A stretch of 64,000 nt of DNA from Marinifilum breve (GTDB lineage: Bacteria > Bacteroidota > Bacteroidia > Bacteroidales > Marinifilaceae), in NCBI RefSeq assembly GCF_003202155.1, contig NZ_QFLI01000012.1, positions 1-64,000 on the forward strand, written 5' to 3'. A model generated the notes under the pieces. It saw only the letters and a list, made by a program, of their open reading frames with translations. It was not told where the DNA came from and did not search any database. This document shows, in pieces, positions 47,622-56,742 of the stretch. The translations under genes were made by a program, and so were the position numbers. The first letter of the stretch is position 1; every line of letters begins with the position of its first letter.

Positions 47622-47625
47622 ATAC

Positions 47626-47633
47626 TAAATTTG
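47626..47633 (+). promoter_or_regulatory. -7 box for smpB
   Basis: TAAATTTG, a full TAnnTTTG match, 21 bases before the smpB ATG. Confidence 0.6.
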
Positions 47634-47654
47634 CATGGAATTTAAGATATAACG

Positions 47655-48101
47655 ATGCAGAATATTAACATCAGAAATAAAAGAGCCAGTTTCGAATACG
47701 AATTCATTGAGAAATTTGTAGCCGGAATTCAACTTTTTGGAACCGAAATCAAATCAATTCGTGCTGGTAAAGCCAGTTTAGTTGATTCATACTGCTATTT
47801 CACTCGCAATGAATTGTATGTAGTTGGAATGCACATATCGGAATACAAGTTTGGTTCCTACTACAATCACGAAGAAAAGAGAGAGAGAAAACTTCTTCTC
47901 AACCGAAAAGAATTAAATAAGCTGGACAGAAAAACAAAAGAATCAGGTCTTACCATAGTTCCAGTTCGCCTTTTTATTAACGAAAGAGGTTTTGCAAAGA
48001 TGGAAATTGCACTTTGTAGAGGTAAGAAACACTACGACAAACGTGAAAGCTTAAAACAAAAAGATCACAAACGAGAGATAGATCGTATGATGAAGAGATA
48101 G
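47655..48101 (+). CDS. smpB: SsrA-binding protein SmpB
   Basis: 148 residues. Binds tmRNA and delivers it to stalled ribosomes. The beta-barrel motifs are present: [49 protein letters not shown] and the basic C-terminal tail [26 protein letters not shown]. The tmRNA gene itself is not in the window. Confidence 0.96.
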   Translation: MQNINIRNKRASFEYEFIEKFVAGIQLFGTEIKSIRAGKASLVDSYCYFTRNELYVVGMHISEYKFGSYYNHEEKRERKLLLNRKELNKLDRKTKESGLTIVPVRLFINERGFAKMEIALCRGKKHYDKRESLKQKDHKREIDRMMKR

Positions 48102-48170
48102 TTAGCTATTTTTTCATTTTTTTCTCAAAAAAATCTCTCTCATAAGGTACAAACCAAAGATATTTTCTTC

Positions 48171-48203
48171 TATATTTGCAGCCCGTTTCTCAAGATTCGG
48201 GCT
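48171..48203 (+). promoter_or_regulatory. -7 box followed by a hairpin, downstream of smpB
   Basis: TATATTTG at 48171-48178 fully matches TAnnTTTG and is followed at once by the hairpin AGCCCG...CGGGCT (48180-48185 with 48198-48203). No plus-strand gene lies downstream before 54 kb. It may be a promoter of a short transcript running into the DnaA-box-like cluster, or a weak smpB terminator. Confidence 0.4.
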
Positions 48204-48242
48204 TTCCTATAATTCCTAGTTTATAAACATGAAATTAACAAG

Positions 48243-48395
48243 TTATCAACACTGTTGGTAATTTGTTAATAAACTTCGCACACCCTAATTTTACTAAGAC
48301 ACACTTGTTAATAACTTAAAAAATCCTGTCTCTGCTGACTAGGATATTAACAGCAAAAACAGGACTAATATAAACAGGTAAAAAAGTTATTAACA
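48243..48395. other. Cluster of DnaA-box-like 9-mers (possible origin element)
   Basis: TTATCAACA at 48243-48251 (one mismatch to TTATCCACA), TTATTAACA on the minus strand at 48264-48272 and 48306-48314, ATATTAACA at 48344-48352 and TTATTAACA at 48387-48395. A dyad CCTGT..TGCTG/CAGCA..ACAGG lies at ~48325-48363. The region is AT-rich. It is compatible with a DnaA-binding locus, but no dnaA gene is nearby. Confidence 0.4.
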
Positions 48396-48397
48396 AT

Positions 48398-50065
48398 CTA
48401 ATAATCGAATGTACTTCCTCCCAAAAACTCTCTCATTAACGATGTTGGTGGAATCTCCTCCTCTGAAATTGGCAAAAAGTAGCTAAAGAACTTCAAAAGT
48501 CGGTTTGCTTCTGAATATTCTGGTTGATTTGGTTGAACTTCTTTTAAAATTGGCTCTGCAAATCGTTTCAAAACTCCTAATTCGTAAGGCAATGCTGAGT
48601 TGAACATTACATCAGCTTCTTCCTGGAAAGGAAATATATTTCGCAATTCGCCTCTGCGAACACTTGGCCATCTGCTAATGGTATCTGATGCACTATAATT
48701 TCGATATTTGTAATCACGAACAATTCTTCTGATTAGTCGATTATCTGTAGAAGGAATTCTGTTATGCCCATCAATGGAAATTGAGGTAAGAGCAGAAATG
48801 TATATTCTATATTTTGCCTCGTCAGCAATTAGTGGAGTAAGTCCAGGATTCAATGCATGAATCCCTTCAACCACCAACACTTGCTTATCGTTGATTTTTA
48901 ATTTCTCTCCATCGTAGTATCTCTGACCTGTTTCAAAAGAGAATTTTGGCAATTCTACCTCTTTTCCCTCCATCAAATCAACCAAATTTTGATTGAACAA
49001 CTGAACATCTAAAGCTTCAAGAACCTCAAAATCGTAATCACCATTCTCATCCCTTGGCGTAAGTTCTCTATTCACAAAATAATTGTCCATAGAAAGATTT
49101 ACTGGACTTAAACCTGCTACTTTAAGCTGTATGGCCAATCGTTTTCCAAATGTTGTTTTTCCCGATGATGATGGTCCGGATATTAAAATCAGTTTAACTC
49201 TTTTTCTATGTTTTCTAATTTTATCAGCAATCTGAGAAATCTTCTTTTCATGTAAAGCCTCAGAAATTTTTATCATCTCAGAAATATTATCCTCAGCTAC
49301 ATATCGATTCAAATCACCAATATTCGAAATATTCAATACTTTTCCCCAGCGTTTGTACTCACTAAACACTTTTAGCATTTTCTCCTGCTCGATTCGCTCC
49401 TCAACAACAGTTGGCTCTTCCCTTTTAGGACTCATTAAAAGCATTCCGCGATAAAAATGTTGCAAATCGAAAACTTTTAACACACCAGCCGAAGGTGCAA
49501 GAAAGCCATAGAAATAGTCAGCACAATCACTCAAATGATATACCGAGGTATATAAATTCCCTCTTGTTCTAAATAAACCAGTTTTCTCTTTCAAACCTTG
49601 ATTCTCAAAAATCTCAATCGCTTTCTCTGTTTCGATTTCCTCACGAACAAAAGGCATATCAGCAGCAATGATCTCTTTCATTCTGCTCTTTATTTTTTCA
49701 ACATCTGCAGGGGATAATACGATATTTTTATCTGTCAACCTACAATACAAACCATTCGAAATTGAATGCTCCAACCTAAAACCTGTTCCCGGATACAGAT
49801 CCCTCACAGCTTTATACAGAACAAAACACAAGGAACGAATATACATTCTTCTTCCTGCAGGATGTGTAAGATCTACAAAGCGAATATTTTTAGGCTTATA
49901 TATTTCGTAGGTAAGTTCTTTAATTTTATTATTTACCATTGCACCCAATACTGGTCCATTCAATTTTATATCAATATCTGATAAAATGGTTTGCAGGTCG
50001 GTTCCAACGGCATAAGATCTTTTTTCATCAAGATCTTCGAAGTAAATATCTATTAATTTCCCCAT
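48398..50065 (-). CDS. Nucleoside kinase (TGS-like plus uridine-kinase domain)
   Basis: 555 residues. The first ~60 resemble a TGS domain and ~65-200 a threonyl-tRNA-synthetase-like second domain (DLTHPAGRRMYIRSLCFVLYKA; YHLSDCADYFYG). From ~290 there is a phosphoribulokinase/uridine-kinase fold with Walker A GPSSSGKT at 297-304, MDNYFVNR, YDFEVLEALD and VVEGIHALNP. This fusion is known in Bacteroidota and Firmicutes as a putative nucleoside kinase. Uridine/cytidine phosphorylation is likely but not proven. Monocistronic. Confidence 0.9.
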   Translation of the reverse strand: MGKLIDIYFEDLDEKRSYAVGTDLQTILSDIDIKLNGPVLGAMVNNKIKELTYEIYKPKNIRFVDLTHPAGRRMYIRSLCFVLYKAVRDLYPGTGFRLEHSISNGLYCRLTDKNIVLSPADVEKIKSRMKEIIAADMPFVREEIETEKAIEIFENQGLKEKTGLFRTRGNLYTSVYHLSDCADYFYGFLAPSAGVLKVFDLQHFYRGMLLMSPKREEPTVVEERIEQEKMLKVFSEYKRWGKVLNISNIGDLNRYVAEDNISEMIKISEALHEKKISQIADKIRKHRKRVKLILISGPSSSGKTTFGKRLAIQLKVAGLSPVNLSMDNYFVNRELTPRDENGDYDFEVLEALDVQLFNQNLVDLMEGKEVELPKFSFETGQRYYDGEKLKINDKQVLVVEGIHALNPGLTPLIADEAKYRIYISALTSISIDGHNRIPSTDNRLIRRIVRDYKYRNYSASDTISRWPSVRRGELRNIFPFQEEADVMFNSALPYELGVLKRFAEPILKEVQPNQPEYSEANRLLKFFSYFLPISEEEIPPTSLMREFLGGSTFDY

Positions 50066-50182
50066 GAGCTGTAGATTTAATGGCTACCCTATACATTCAG
50101 GACAGTTGTATAAAGATAATAATTATGCTATATCAGCCTTCTTCGAAAATCTTAATTTTTCTTAATTATGAAAATTTAGGGT

Positions 50183-50207
50183 AAAAAAAATCCCCTTGCG
50201 GGGATTT
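50183..50207 (-). terminator. Terminator of uvrA
   Basis: AAATCCCC/GGGGATTT stem (50188-50195 with 50200-50207), loop TTGC, T-run on the minus strand. Confidence 0.9.
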
Positions 50208-50214
50208 GAGATGT

Positions 50215-53076
50215 TTATTGTAGTTCTTCTTTTAGAAATCTAGCGGTAAATGATTCTTTACATTCAGTCAATTCTTCCGGCGTTCCTTCGAACAGAACCT
50301 CACCTCCATTTCGCCCACCTTCTTTTCCGATATCAATCACATGATCGGCAACTTTAATCACATCCATATTGTGCTCAATCACAATTACGGTATTACCTTT
50401 ATCAACCAATCGATTTAAAACATCTAGCAGTACTCGAATATCCTCGAAGTGCAGTCCAGTTGTTGGCTCATCCAGAATATACATGGTTTTTCCGGTATCT
50501 CTTTTGGCCAATTCTGTAGCCAGTTTTACACGTTGAGATTCACCACCTGACAAAGTTGTTGAAGGTTGTCCAAGGGTTACGTATCCTAATCCGACATCCT
50601 GTAAAACTTTCAATTTTGTTAGAATTGCTGGTATATTTTCAAAGAAATCTACAGCCTGATTGATGGTCATATCAAGCACATCACCAATTGATTTTCCTTT
50701 ATAACGAACCTCCAGAGTTTCTCTATTGTATCGCTTACCATTACACTCATCGCAATGTACATATACATCTGGCAGGAAGTTCATTTCAATAGAACGAACT
50801 CCAGCACCTTGACAAGTTTCACACCTTCCTCCTTTTACATTGAAAGAAAATCTACCCGCTTTGTAACCTCTAATTTGTGACTCGGGCAATTTCTCATACA
50901 ACTTGCGAATATCACCAAAAACATTGGTATAAGTAGCCGGATTAGAACGAGGCGTTTTGCCCAATGGAGCCTGATTTACTTCCACTACTTTATCGATATT
51001 CTTTATTCCATCCAAATCTTCGTAAGGAAGAGGATCTTTAACTGAGCGGTAAAAATGTTGCGACAAAATAGGCTGCAAAGTACCATTGATCAAACTTGAT
51101 TTTCCACTACCCGAAACTCCTGTTACACAAATAAACTTTCCAAGCGGAAAACTTACATCTACATTTTTAAGATTATTACCTGTACAACCTCTTAAATCGA
51201 TACTTTTCCCTTTGCCTTTTCTTCGCTCTGCTGGCACTTCAATTTTTCTATCTCCATTTAGGTATTGAGCTGTTAAACTATCTCCCTTTTCAATATCATC
51301 AGGATTACCAGCAATAACAATTTCACCTCCATGTTTTCCTGCAAATGGTCCCATATCCACCACGTAATCGGCAGATTTAATCATATCCTTATCATGCTCA
51401 ACAACAATTACTGAATTTCCTGAATCCCTTAATTGCTGTAAAGATTGAATCAATCTTTCGTTATCACGTTGGTGCAATCCAATACTTGGCTCATCTAAAA
51501 TGTACAATACATTAACCAATTGCGAACCAATTTGCGTTGCCAAACGAATTCGTTGTGATTCGCCACCAGAAAGCGTTACGGAACTTCTATTTAGAGAAAG
51601 ATATTCCAATCCTACATCTAAAAGAAATCCCAAACGAGATCTTATTTCTTTTAAAATTTCAATGGCAATCTTTTTCTGCTTATCACTTAAGTGCTGTTCC
51701 AAATCCTGAAACCACTCACCCAATAAGCCAAGATCCATTTCGGCTAGTTCAGCAATATTTTTATCATGAATTCTAAAATGTAAAGCCTCTTTCTTCAATC
51801 GCTTTCCATCACAAGCAGAACAAACATCTGTTTTCACAAACTGTTCTGCCCATTTCTTGGCTTTTTTTGAAGTTCCATTATTTTCCTGGTTCGTGATATA
51901 CTTTATCACTCCATCAAAACTCAAAAAGTAATTCGAAGATGCTCCCAATGGCGTATTTTCGAGTTTGAATGTTTCGCTGGTACCATCTAAAATTATACTT
52001 AAGGCTTCTTCTGGAATTTCTTCAATTGGGGTATTCATATCGAAACCATACTTTCGCCCAATAGCCTCCATCTGCCAAAAAATCAAACTGTTTTTGTATT
52101 TACCCAAAGGCACAATACCACCTTCACGAATGCTTAAAGCTTGATCAGGAATAATCTTCTCCAAATCAATTGCATTTACTCGACCAAGACCTTTACATTT
52201 TGGACAAGCTCCATGAGGAGAGTTGAAAGAAAAACTGTGCGGTGCTGGAGTATTGTAGGATATCCCGGTAGATGGACACATCAACAGACGACTGTAGTAT
52301 TTCACCTCATCGGTATCCTTATCCAAAATCATAGTAATCCCCTTACCATGTTTCATGGCGGTTTGTACAGATTCTTTTAGGCGCTTATCTCCAACCTCTT
52401 CAACAACCAGTTTATCAACTAGTATTTCTATATCGTGATTTTTATAACGATCGACCTTAAATCCATGTAGCAATTCTACAATTTCACCATCTACTCTGGC
52501 ATATAAGAAGCCTTTTCTGCGAATTTGCTCGAACAATTCCTTATAATGCCCTTTACGCCCTTTCACAACAGGTGCAAGAATGTAAATTCTCTTCTCGTTA
52601 AATTTTTCGTGAATCAAATTGATGATTTGTTCATCGGTATATTTCACCATTTTCTCGCCTGTCTCATACGAATAGGCTACACCAGCTCTAGCGTACAACA
52701 GTCGAAGAAAGTCATACAACTCAGTAATGGTTCCTACTGTAGAACGCGGGTTTTTGTTGGTAGTTTTCTGCTCAATAGAAATTACCGGACTTAATCCTGT
52801 AATCTTATCCACGTCGGGACGTTCCATGCCGCCAAGAAATTGTCTGGCATAAGCAGAAAATGTTTCGATATATCTACGCTGACCTTCAGCATAAATAGTA
52901 TCGAATGCCAATGAAGATTTTCCACTACCACTTAATCCAGTAATCACCGAAAGTTGGTTACGAGGAATACTAACATCAATATTTTTAAGGTTATGAACTC
53001 GTGCTCCAAACACATCAACACTACCAGTTTCGAGCTGTTCAACACCGTTTACTTCTTTATTCTTTTTGGAACTCAA
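50215..53076 (-). CDS. uvrA: Excinuclease ABC subunit A
   Basis: 953 residues. The damage-recognition ATPase of nucleotide excision repair. Two ABC modules have Walker A motifs GLSGSGKSS and GVSGSGKSS, signatures LSGGESQRIRLA and LSGGESQRVKLA, zinc-finger cysteines (CPKCKGLG with the paired upstream site; CETCQGAGV/CDECNGKRY) and Walker B ILDEPSIGLH/ILDEPTTGLH. The start must be a TTG at 53076: no ATG or GTG lies between the upstream in-frame stop and GARVHNLKNIDV, except a late GTG inside the conserved region. A Shine-Dalgarno supports it. It is 30 bases behind the transglycosylase gene. Confidence 0.96.
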   Translation of the reverse strand: MSSKKNKEVNGVEQLETGSVDVFGARVHNLKNIDVSIPRNQLSVITGLSGSGKSSLAFDTIYAEGQRRYIETFSAYARQFLGGMERPDVDKITGLSPVISIEQKTTNKNPRSTVGTITELYDFLRLLYARAGVAYSYETGEKMVKYTDEQIINLIHEKFNEKRIYILAPVVKGRKGHYKELFEQIRRKGFLYARVDGEIVELLHGFKVDRYKNHDIEILVDKLVVEEVGDKRLKESVQTAMKHGKGITMILDKDTDEVKYYSRLLMCPSTGISYNTPAPHSFSFNSPHGACPKCKGLGRVNAIDLEKIIPDQALSIREGGIVPLGKYKNSLIFWQMEAIGRKYGFDMNTPIEEIPEEALSIILDGTSETFKLENTPLGASSNYFLSFDGVIKYITNQENNGTSKKAKKWAEQFVKTDVCSACDGKRLKKEALHFRIHDKNIAELAEMDLGLLGEWFQDLEQHLSDKQKKIAIEILKEIRSRLGFLLDVGLEYLSLNRSSVTLSGGESQRIRLATQIGSQLVNVLYILDEPSIGLHQRDNERLIQSLQQLRDSGNSVIVVEHDKDMIKSADYVVDMGPFAGKHGGEIVIAGNPDDIEKGDSLTAQYLNGDRKIEVPAERRKGKGKSIDLRGCTGNNLKNVDVSFPLGKFICVTGVSGSGKSSLINGTLQPILSQHFYRSVKDPLPYEDLDGIKNIDKVVEVNQAPLGKTPRSNPATYTNVFGDIRKLYEKLPESQIRGYKAGRFSFNVKGGRCETCQGAGVRSIEMNFLPDVYVHCDECNGKRYNRETLEVRYKGKSIGDVLDMTINQAVDFFENIPAILTKLKVLQDVGLGYVTLGQPSTTLSGGESQRVKLATELAKRDTGKTMYILDEPTTGLHFEDIRVLLDVLNRLVDKGNTVIVIEHNMDVIKVADHVIDIGKEGGRNGGEVLFEGTPEELTECKESFTARFLKEELQ

Positions 53077-53084
53077 ATCTAAAT

Positions 53085-53091
53085 CTCCTTT
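53085..53091 (-). promoter_or_regulatory. Shine-Dalgarno supporting the uvrA TTG start
   Basis: AAAGGAG, eight bases before the TTG. It decides the start because no in-frame ATG precedes the conserved N-terminus. Confidence 0.65.
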
Positions 53092-53106
53092 TGCAAATCC
53101 AACAAT

Positions 53107-54099
53107 CTATTTCTCTGACACTGAACCATCAGGGTTTTTATAATCAGAAAATGCAAAATTAATATATCCTTTGGCAGGAAGTGTAATTTCGTACTCTTTT
53201 TTGTATTTATTTGTAAGGTATGCTCTTCGTAGCCATGGATTAAAGTATTTTAAAACTTTATAATTTACCCCATTTTCCTTAGCAAACACAGCAAAATTCT
53301 TTACCGGAGTTTTAATTTTTACTTTTCGGGTTGGAATTTCAGGATACAAATCGGACTCACGATATTTAAAACCATATCCCGAAGGATTCTCCATAATCAT
53401 CTTAATGGCCAAAATTCTGAACACATATCGTCCTGTTTCTTCGCCCAGAAGCAAATCATAGTAATCACCAGCATCTTGCAACTTTAATTGCCTATCAACA
53501 AATCTTCTTCCTGCATTATACGAAGCAGCTACCAAAGTCCAGCTTCCATATTTTTTATATGAATCCTTAAGGTATTTACAAGCTGCAACAGTTGCTTTTT
53601 CAATATTGTATCGTTCATCAACTTCTGATGATACTTCCAAACCATAATCTTTGGCTGTTCCACTCATAAACTGCCATACCCCAACAGCCCCTGCTGGCGA
53701 TTTAATTGTTGGCACAAACCCACTTTCGATTAAAGCCAAATATTTAAAATCCTCAGGAACACCTTGCTCTTTTAAAATGGGTTCGATAATTGGAAAATAT
53801 CGATTCGCTCGTTTTAAGAACAATAAAGTTTGAGATTGCCAATAGGTATTCACCAAAAGCTCCCTATCAAGCGACTCCTTTACATCCCATCTGTTCATCG
53901 GAACGATTTCATCGCCAAAGGTTAATTTATCTGGTGTTTTTAAAGCATATACATTATAGCGACTCATGTATTCGCTATTTTCAGGCTCTTTGTCTCGGTC
54001 GGTTACGGTTGAATAATTAAATAACTGGGCAGTAAGGTAAACTGCACCCGAAACAACAATTAAGGCTAAAATATTTTTTAAAGGTCGATATATATTCAC
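53107..54099 (-). CDS. Membrane-anchored lytic transglycosylase (MltD/SLT type)
   Basis: 330 residues starting at a GTG. An N-terminal membrane anchor or signal (NILALIVVSGAVYLTAQLF) precedes the SLT domain at ~105-240. The catalytic E125 lies in YLALIESGF, followed by SPAGAVGVWQFM and AASYNAGRRFVDRQ. It cleaves peptidoglycan to anhydromuropeptides. A ~50-residue C-terminal region (VKNFAVFAKENGVNYKVLKYFNPWL) resembles a truncated LysM-like tail. It is upstream of uvrA with a 30-base gap, so they are probably co-transcribed. Confidence 0.92.
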   Translation of the reverse strand: MNIYRPLKNILALIVVSGAVYLTAQLFNYSTVTDRDKEPENSEYMSRYNVYALKTPDKLTFGDEIVPMNRWDVKESLDRELLVNTYWQSQTLLFLKRANRYFPIIEPILKEQGVPEDFKYLALIESGFVPTIKSPAGAVGVWQFMSGTAKDYGLEVSSEVDERYNIEKATVAACKYLKDSYKKYGSWTLVAASYNAGRRFVDRQLKLQDAGDYYDLLLGEETGRYVFRILAIKMIMENPSGYGFKYRESDLYPEIPTRKVKIKTPVKNFAVFAKENGVNYKVLKYFNPWLRRAYLTNKYKKEYEITLPAKGYINFAFSDYKNPDGSVSEK

Positions 54100-54388
54100 G
54101 GTTGTTGATTTTTAAGATTGTCAAATGTAAAATATTCTACTCGATTAAGTGAAGAAATGTTTTCTTTTAACAAATCTTTACACCAATAAATTTAAACTGT
54201 TCGTCAAGTTCGGATTTAATTTTTTCTAAACATTTCAATATTTGCTCTTTACATCCTCATCAGAAGGTTGTAACTTGGAACAACAAAATGAAAGATGTTT
54301 CGTTGAATAAGTAATGTCGGGCTATTTATTCAATTTTAACCCAGCATCAACATTTTAAGACCTAACCAGTCTCCTAATTTTTAATCGT

Positions 54389-55132
54389 ATGAAAAACCGC
54401 GTGCTGTCTATATTGCTATTCGGGGTGTGCCTTCTGTATGCCTGTGACAGTGAAACTACTGCGATTTTCCCTACACAAATTATCCAAGATTCCCGAGTTT
54501 CCGATTCTATTTTTGAAATTCTATTAGATGATGCAAAGTTGATTTGCATGGATTTTTATACCAACCAGGAAATGGAAGAATTATTAGAAATAGAATTTAA
54601 GGAATACCATTTTGCACCAATTCTAGCAGCACTTCAAACCGTTTATCTCGATTCTATTTCAACTGCTTCTTCGGATATTAGAAAATACAATGTACATGCC
54701 TTATGTCCTGAACAACTGCACAAATCCTTAATCACTGTAGATACGACAAGTGAGAATTTTAATTCATGGAAAGCTTATGGTTTCTCGGATAATTTAAAGT
54801 TAGATCTATTAATTGACGAACATAAGTTGCAATTGGATTCTTTAAGAGAAGAACAATACTTGATTCATACCGAAACCGGAATTAATCAGGAATCCTTAGT
54901 CAGAGAATTGGTAAAATTTCCATTCATTAATAAAGCTCAATCTGTCAATTGCATTGGCGATGGCTCTCAAATTGAGATTGTTTATTTTAATCCTGATTTC
55001 ATTCAGTTGATATACAGCTACGGCTGGGGCGATTGCCCATCGGGCTGTATCAGTCGTCATTACTGGGAACTGGGCATTTATGGATCTGGCGTAATTGAGC
55101 TAATTTCTGAATCGGGCAATGAACTTCCTTAA
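54389..55132 (+). CDS. Lipoprotein of unknown function with GWGDCPSGC motif
   Basis: 247 residues with a lipoprotein signal (ILLFGVCLLYACDSE). The mature part is mostly mixed alpha/beta. Near the C-terminus SYGWGDCPSGCISRHYWEL holds two cysteines in a CPSGC motif with conserved aromatic and basic residues, suggesting a metal or disulfide site. Not recognised as a named family. A weak TAATTTTT upstream may be its -7 box. Confidence 0.78.
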   Translation: MKNRVLSILLFGVCLLYACDSETTAIFPTQIIQDSRVSDSIFEILLDDAKLICMDFYTNQEMEELLEIEFKEYHFAPILAALQTVYLDSISTASSDIRKYNVHALCPEQLHKSLITVDTTSENFNSWKAYGFSDNLKLDLLIDEHKLQLDSLREEQYLIHTETGINQESLVRELVKFPFINKAQSVNCIGDGSQIEIVYFNPDFIQLIYSYGWGDCPSGCISRHYWELGIYGSGVIELISESGNELP

Positions 55133-55240
55133 TTTGTCAATATTAACAAGTGCATTCAAACATTTTGATGATAGCATATTTACTGTTATTTCATATTTTT
55201 ATTAGCGCTTTTTAGGCTTTCCTTCGCGGAAATCAGAAAA

Positions 55241-55386
55241 TTCGGAAAGTCCCCGCTACGGTTCGGAAAGTGTCCGCTATACTTCGGAAATAGTCCGCTA
55301 CAGTTCGGAAAGCATCCGCTTTAATTCGGAAAGCATCCGCTTAAATTCTGCGAATGCCCACCCAAATTAAAAATTATCCGCTGTAA
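55241..55386. repeat. Tandem array of 21-bp units
   Basis: Units start at 55241, 55262, 55283, 55304, 55325 and 55346 (21 bases each) and 55367 (20). The consensus is TTCGGAAAG-x-x-TCCGCTx. The first five are nearly identical and the last two are decayed. Read on the plus strand they give the heptad FGKxPLx with one in-frame stop, so it is probably not a protein. The array lies between the lipoprotein and the aminotransferase genes. Confidence 0.85.
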
Positions 55387-55521
55387 TTGGATCAGCAACA
55401 TTTCTAATCTGATATGTCTTAACCACATATATTTTGGTTGCATTTTTATATATGTTATTAGACAACCACATATCAGCTAGGTTATCAGAATTACTCAAGT
55501 CCTTTGTTGACTGTTGTTTGC

Positions 55522-56625
55522 TTACAATTGCTCGAAAAAAGTTTTAAATTTTTCGTGTGGAACAGAAACACAAATTCTTGCAAACTGAGAAGCAAATTCT
55601 TTCTTATCTCTTGTAAAATAACTTAAGGACACACTCCCGATTCGAGCCTTAAGAAGTTCCTCTTCCGATTTGTTAACGATCACAAATATTCCAATTGGTT
55701 CCGAATTCTTGTAAAACTCTTTAGCAAGCAATCCTTTGCTTTCCAAAAATTCAATATTCTTCTTGATTCCTTCGCAAGTACGCTCTTTAAAGCTTTTCAT
55801 TACAGCTTGTCCTTTTGCTGAGCTTAGTAATTTGGCAACCATCAATTGCGAGAATGCATTAATACCATTGGTAGCATACATTAAGCGAATTCCCAATTCA
55901 TTCACAAAATCTTTGTTGGTACTATGCACAAAACCCAATCGTTGTCCACTTAAGCCTACCGATTTGCTAAAACTTTCAACAATAATTACATTTTCCAACT
56001 GGCTTAACTCCTGAAAAAACGAGTCTTCTTCTCCACAAAAAATCCTTCTGTACGGACAATCGATAATCACAATTGAGCCATGATCACTCAATGCTTTGGC
56101 GGTTTTATAAATATTTTCATCAGCCTGCTTGTTTCCAATAGGATTATTTGGATCGCAGATGATTACAGCGCTGTTCCTATAGGAATCTATATTTTCAATT
56201 ACATTATTAAAATCGACATAGGTTTCTGATTCCATTCCTCGAACCGTCATAACCTGTACATATGAACCCCAATAATAATCGGGCAAACACACCTTATCTA
56301 CATCTATGGTTTGAAATACCAAATCGAGTGCCGACATTCCACCTCCGGTTATGGCAATGTTATCCACCGAAGACTGATTGCCAAAATAATGTTGATTTAT
56401 GGCGTTTCTCAACTCAGCTCTTCCTTGCGATGGTGGATAAACCTGCATCTCGTTCGAATTAAAATCCAATTCGTCAACCACAGAGTTTAAATCGATGTTA
56501 CAAACCGAATTTACGCCCCGGTTTAATAACAAAAATTCATTACCCGTTTCTTGACTCATTTTTCTGATTCGTTCGCCAATTCCAACAATCGCAGAATATT
56601 TAGCTCCACTCTTTCTGATTTTCAT
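55522..56625 (-). CDS. PLP-dependent aminotransferase class I/II
   Basis: 367 residues, fold type I. The PLP lysine K221 lies in ESFSKSVGLSGQRLGF. DPNNPIGN (the N and D contacts) and IDCPYRRIF (the pyridoxal D/Y) are visible. It is short, like histidinol-phosphate or aromatic aminotransferases, but the substrate cannot be named. It is transcribed divergently from a PatB-like gene across 117 bases. Confidence 0.88.
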   Translation of the reverse strand: MKIRKSGAKYSAIVGIGERIRKMSQETGNEFLLLNRGVNSVCNIDLNSVVDELDFNSNEMQVYPPSQGRAELRNAINQHYFGNQSSVDNIAITGGGMSALDLVFQTIDVDKVCLPDYYWGSYVQVMTVRGMESETYVDFNNVIENIDSYRNSAVIICDPNNPIGNKQADENIYKTAKALSDHGSIVIIDCPYRRIFCGEEDSFFQELSQLENVIIVESFSKSVGLSGQRLGFVHSTNKDFVNELGIRLMYATNGINAFSQLMVAKLLSSAKGQAVMKSFKERTCEGIKKNIEFLESKGLLAKEFYKNSEPIGIFVIVNKSEEELLKARIGSVSLSYFTRDKKEFASQFARICVSVPHEKFKTFFEQL

Positions 56626-56742
56626 GTCTTATAAGTTTTCTACGAATTAAATCAACCCAAACATTATTCGCAAATTTTAAAAGCTGCTTTAAAGACTCTA
56701 TAAAATTTTATACTTTAACTCTTCCTAAAAAAATCAATTACG

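Noticed and set aside
55241-55386. CRISPR array
   Set aside because: Units are 21 bases in direct tandem with no unique spacers, and there are no cas genes.
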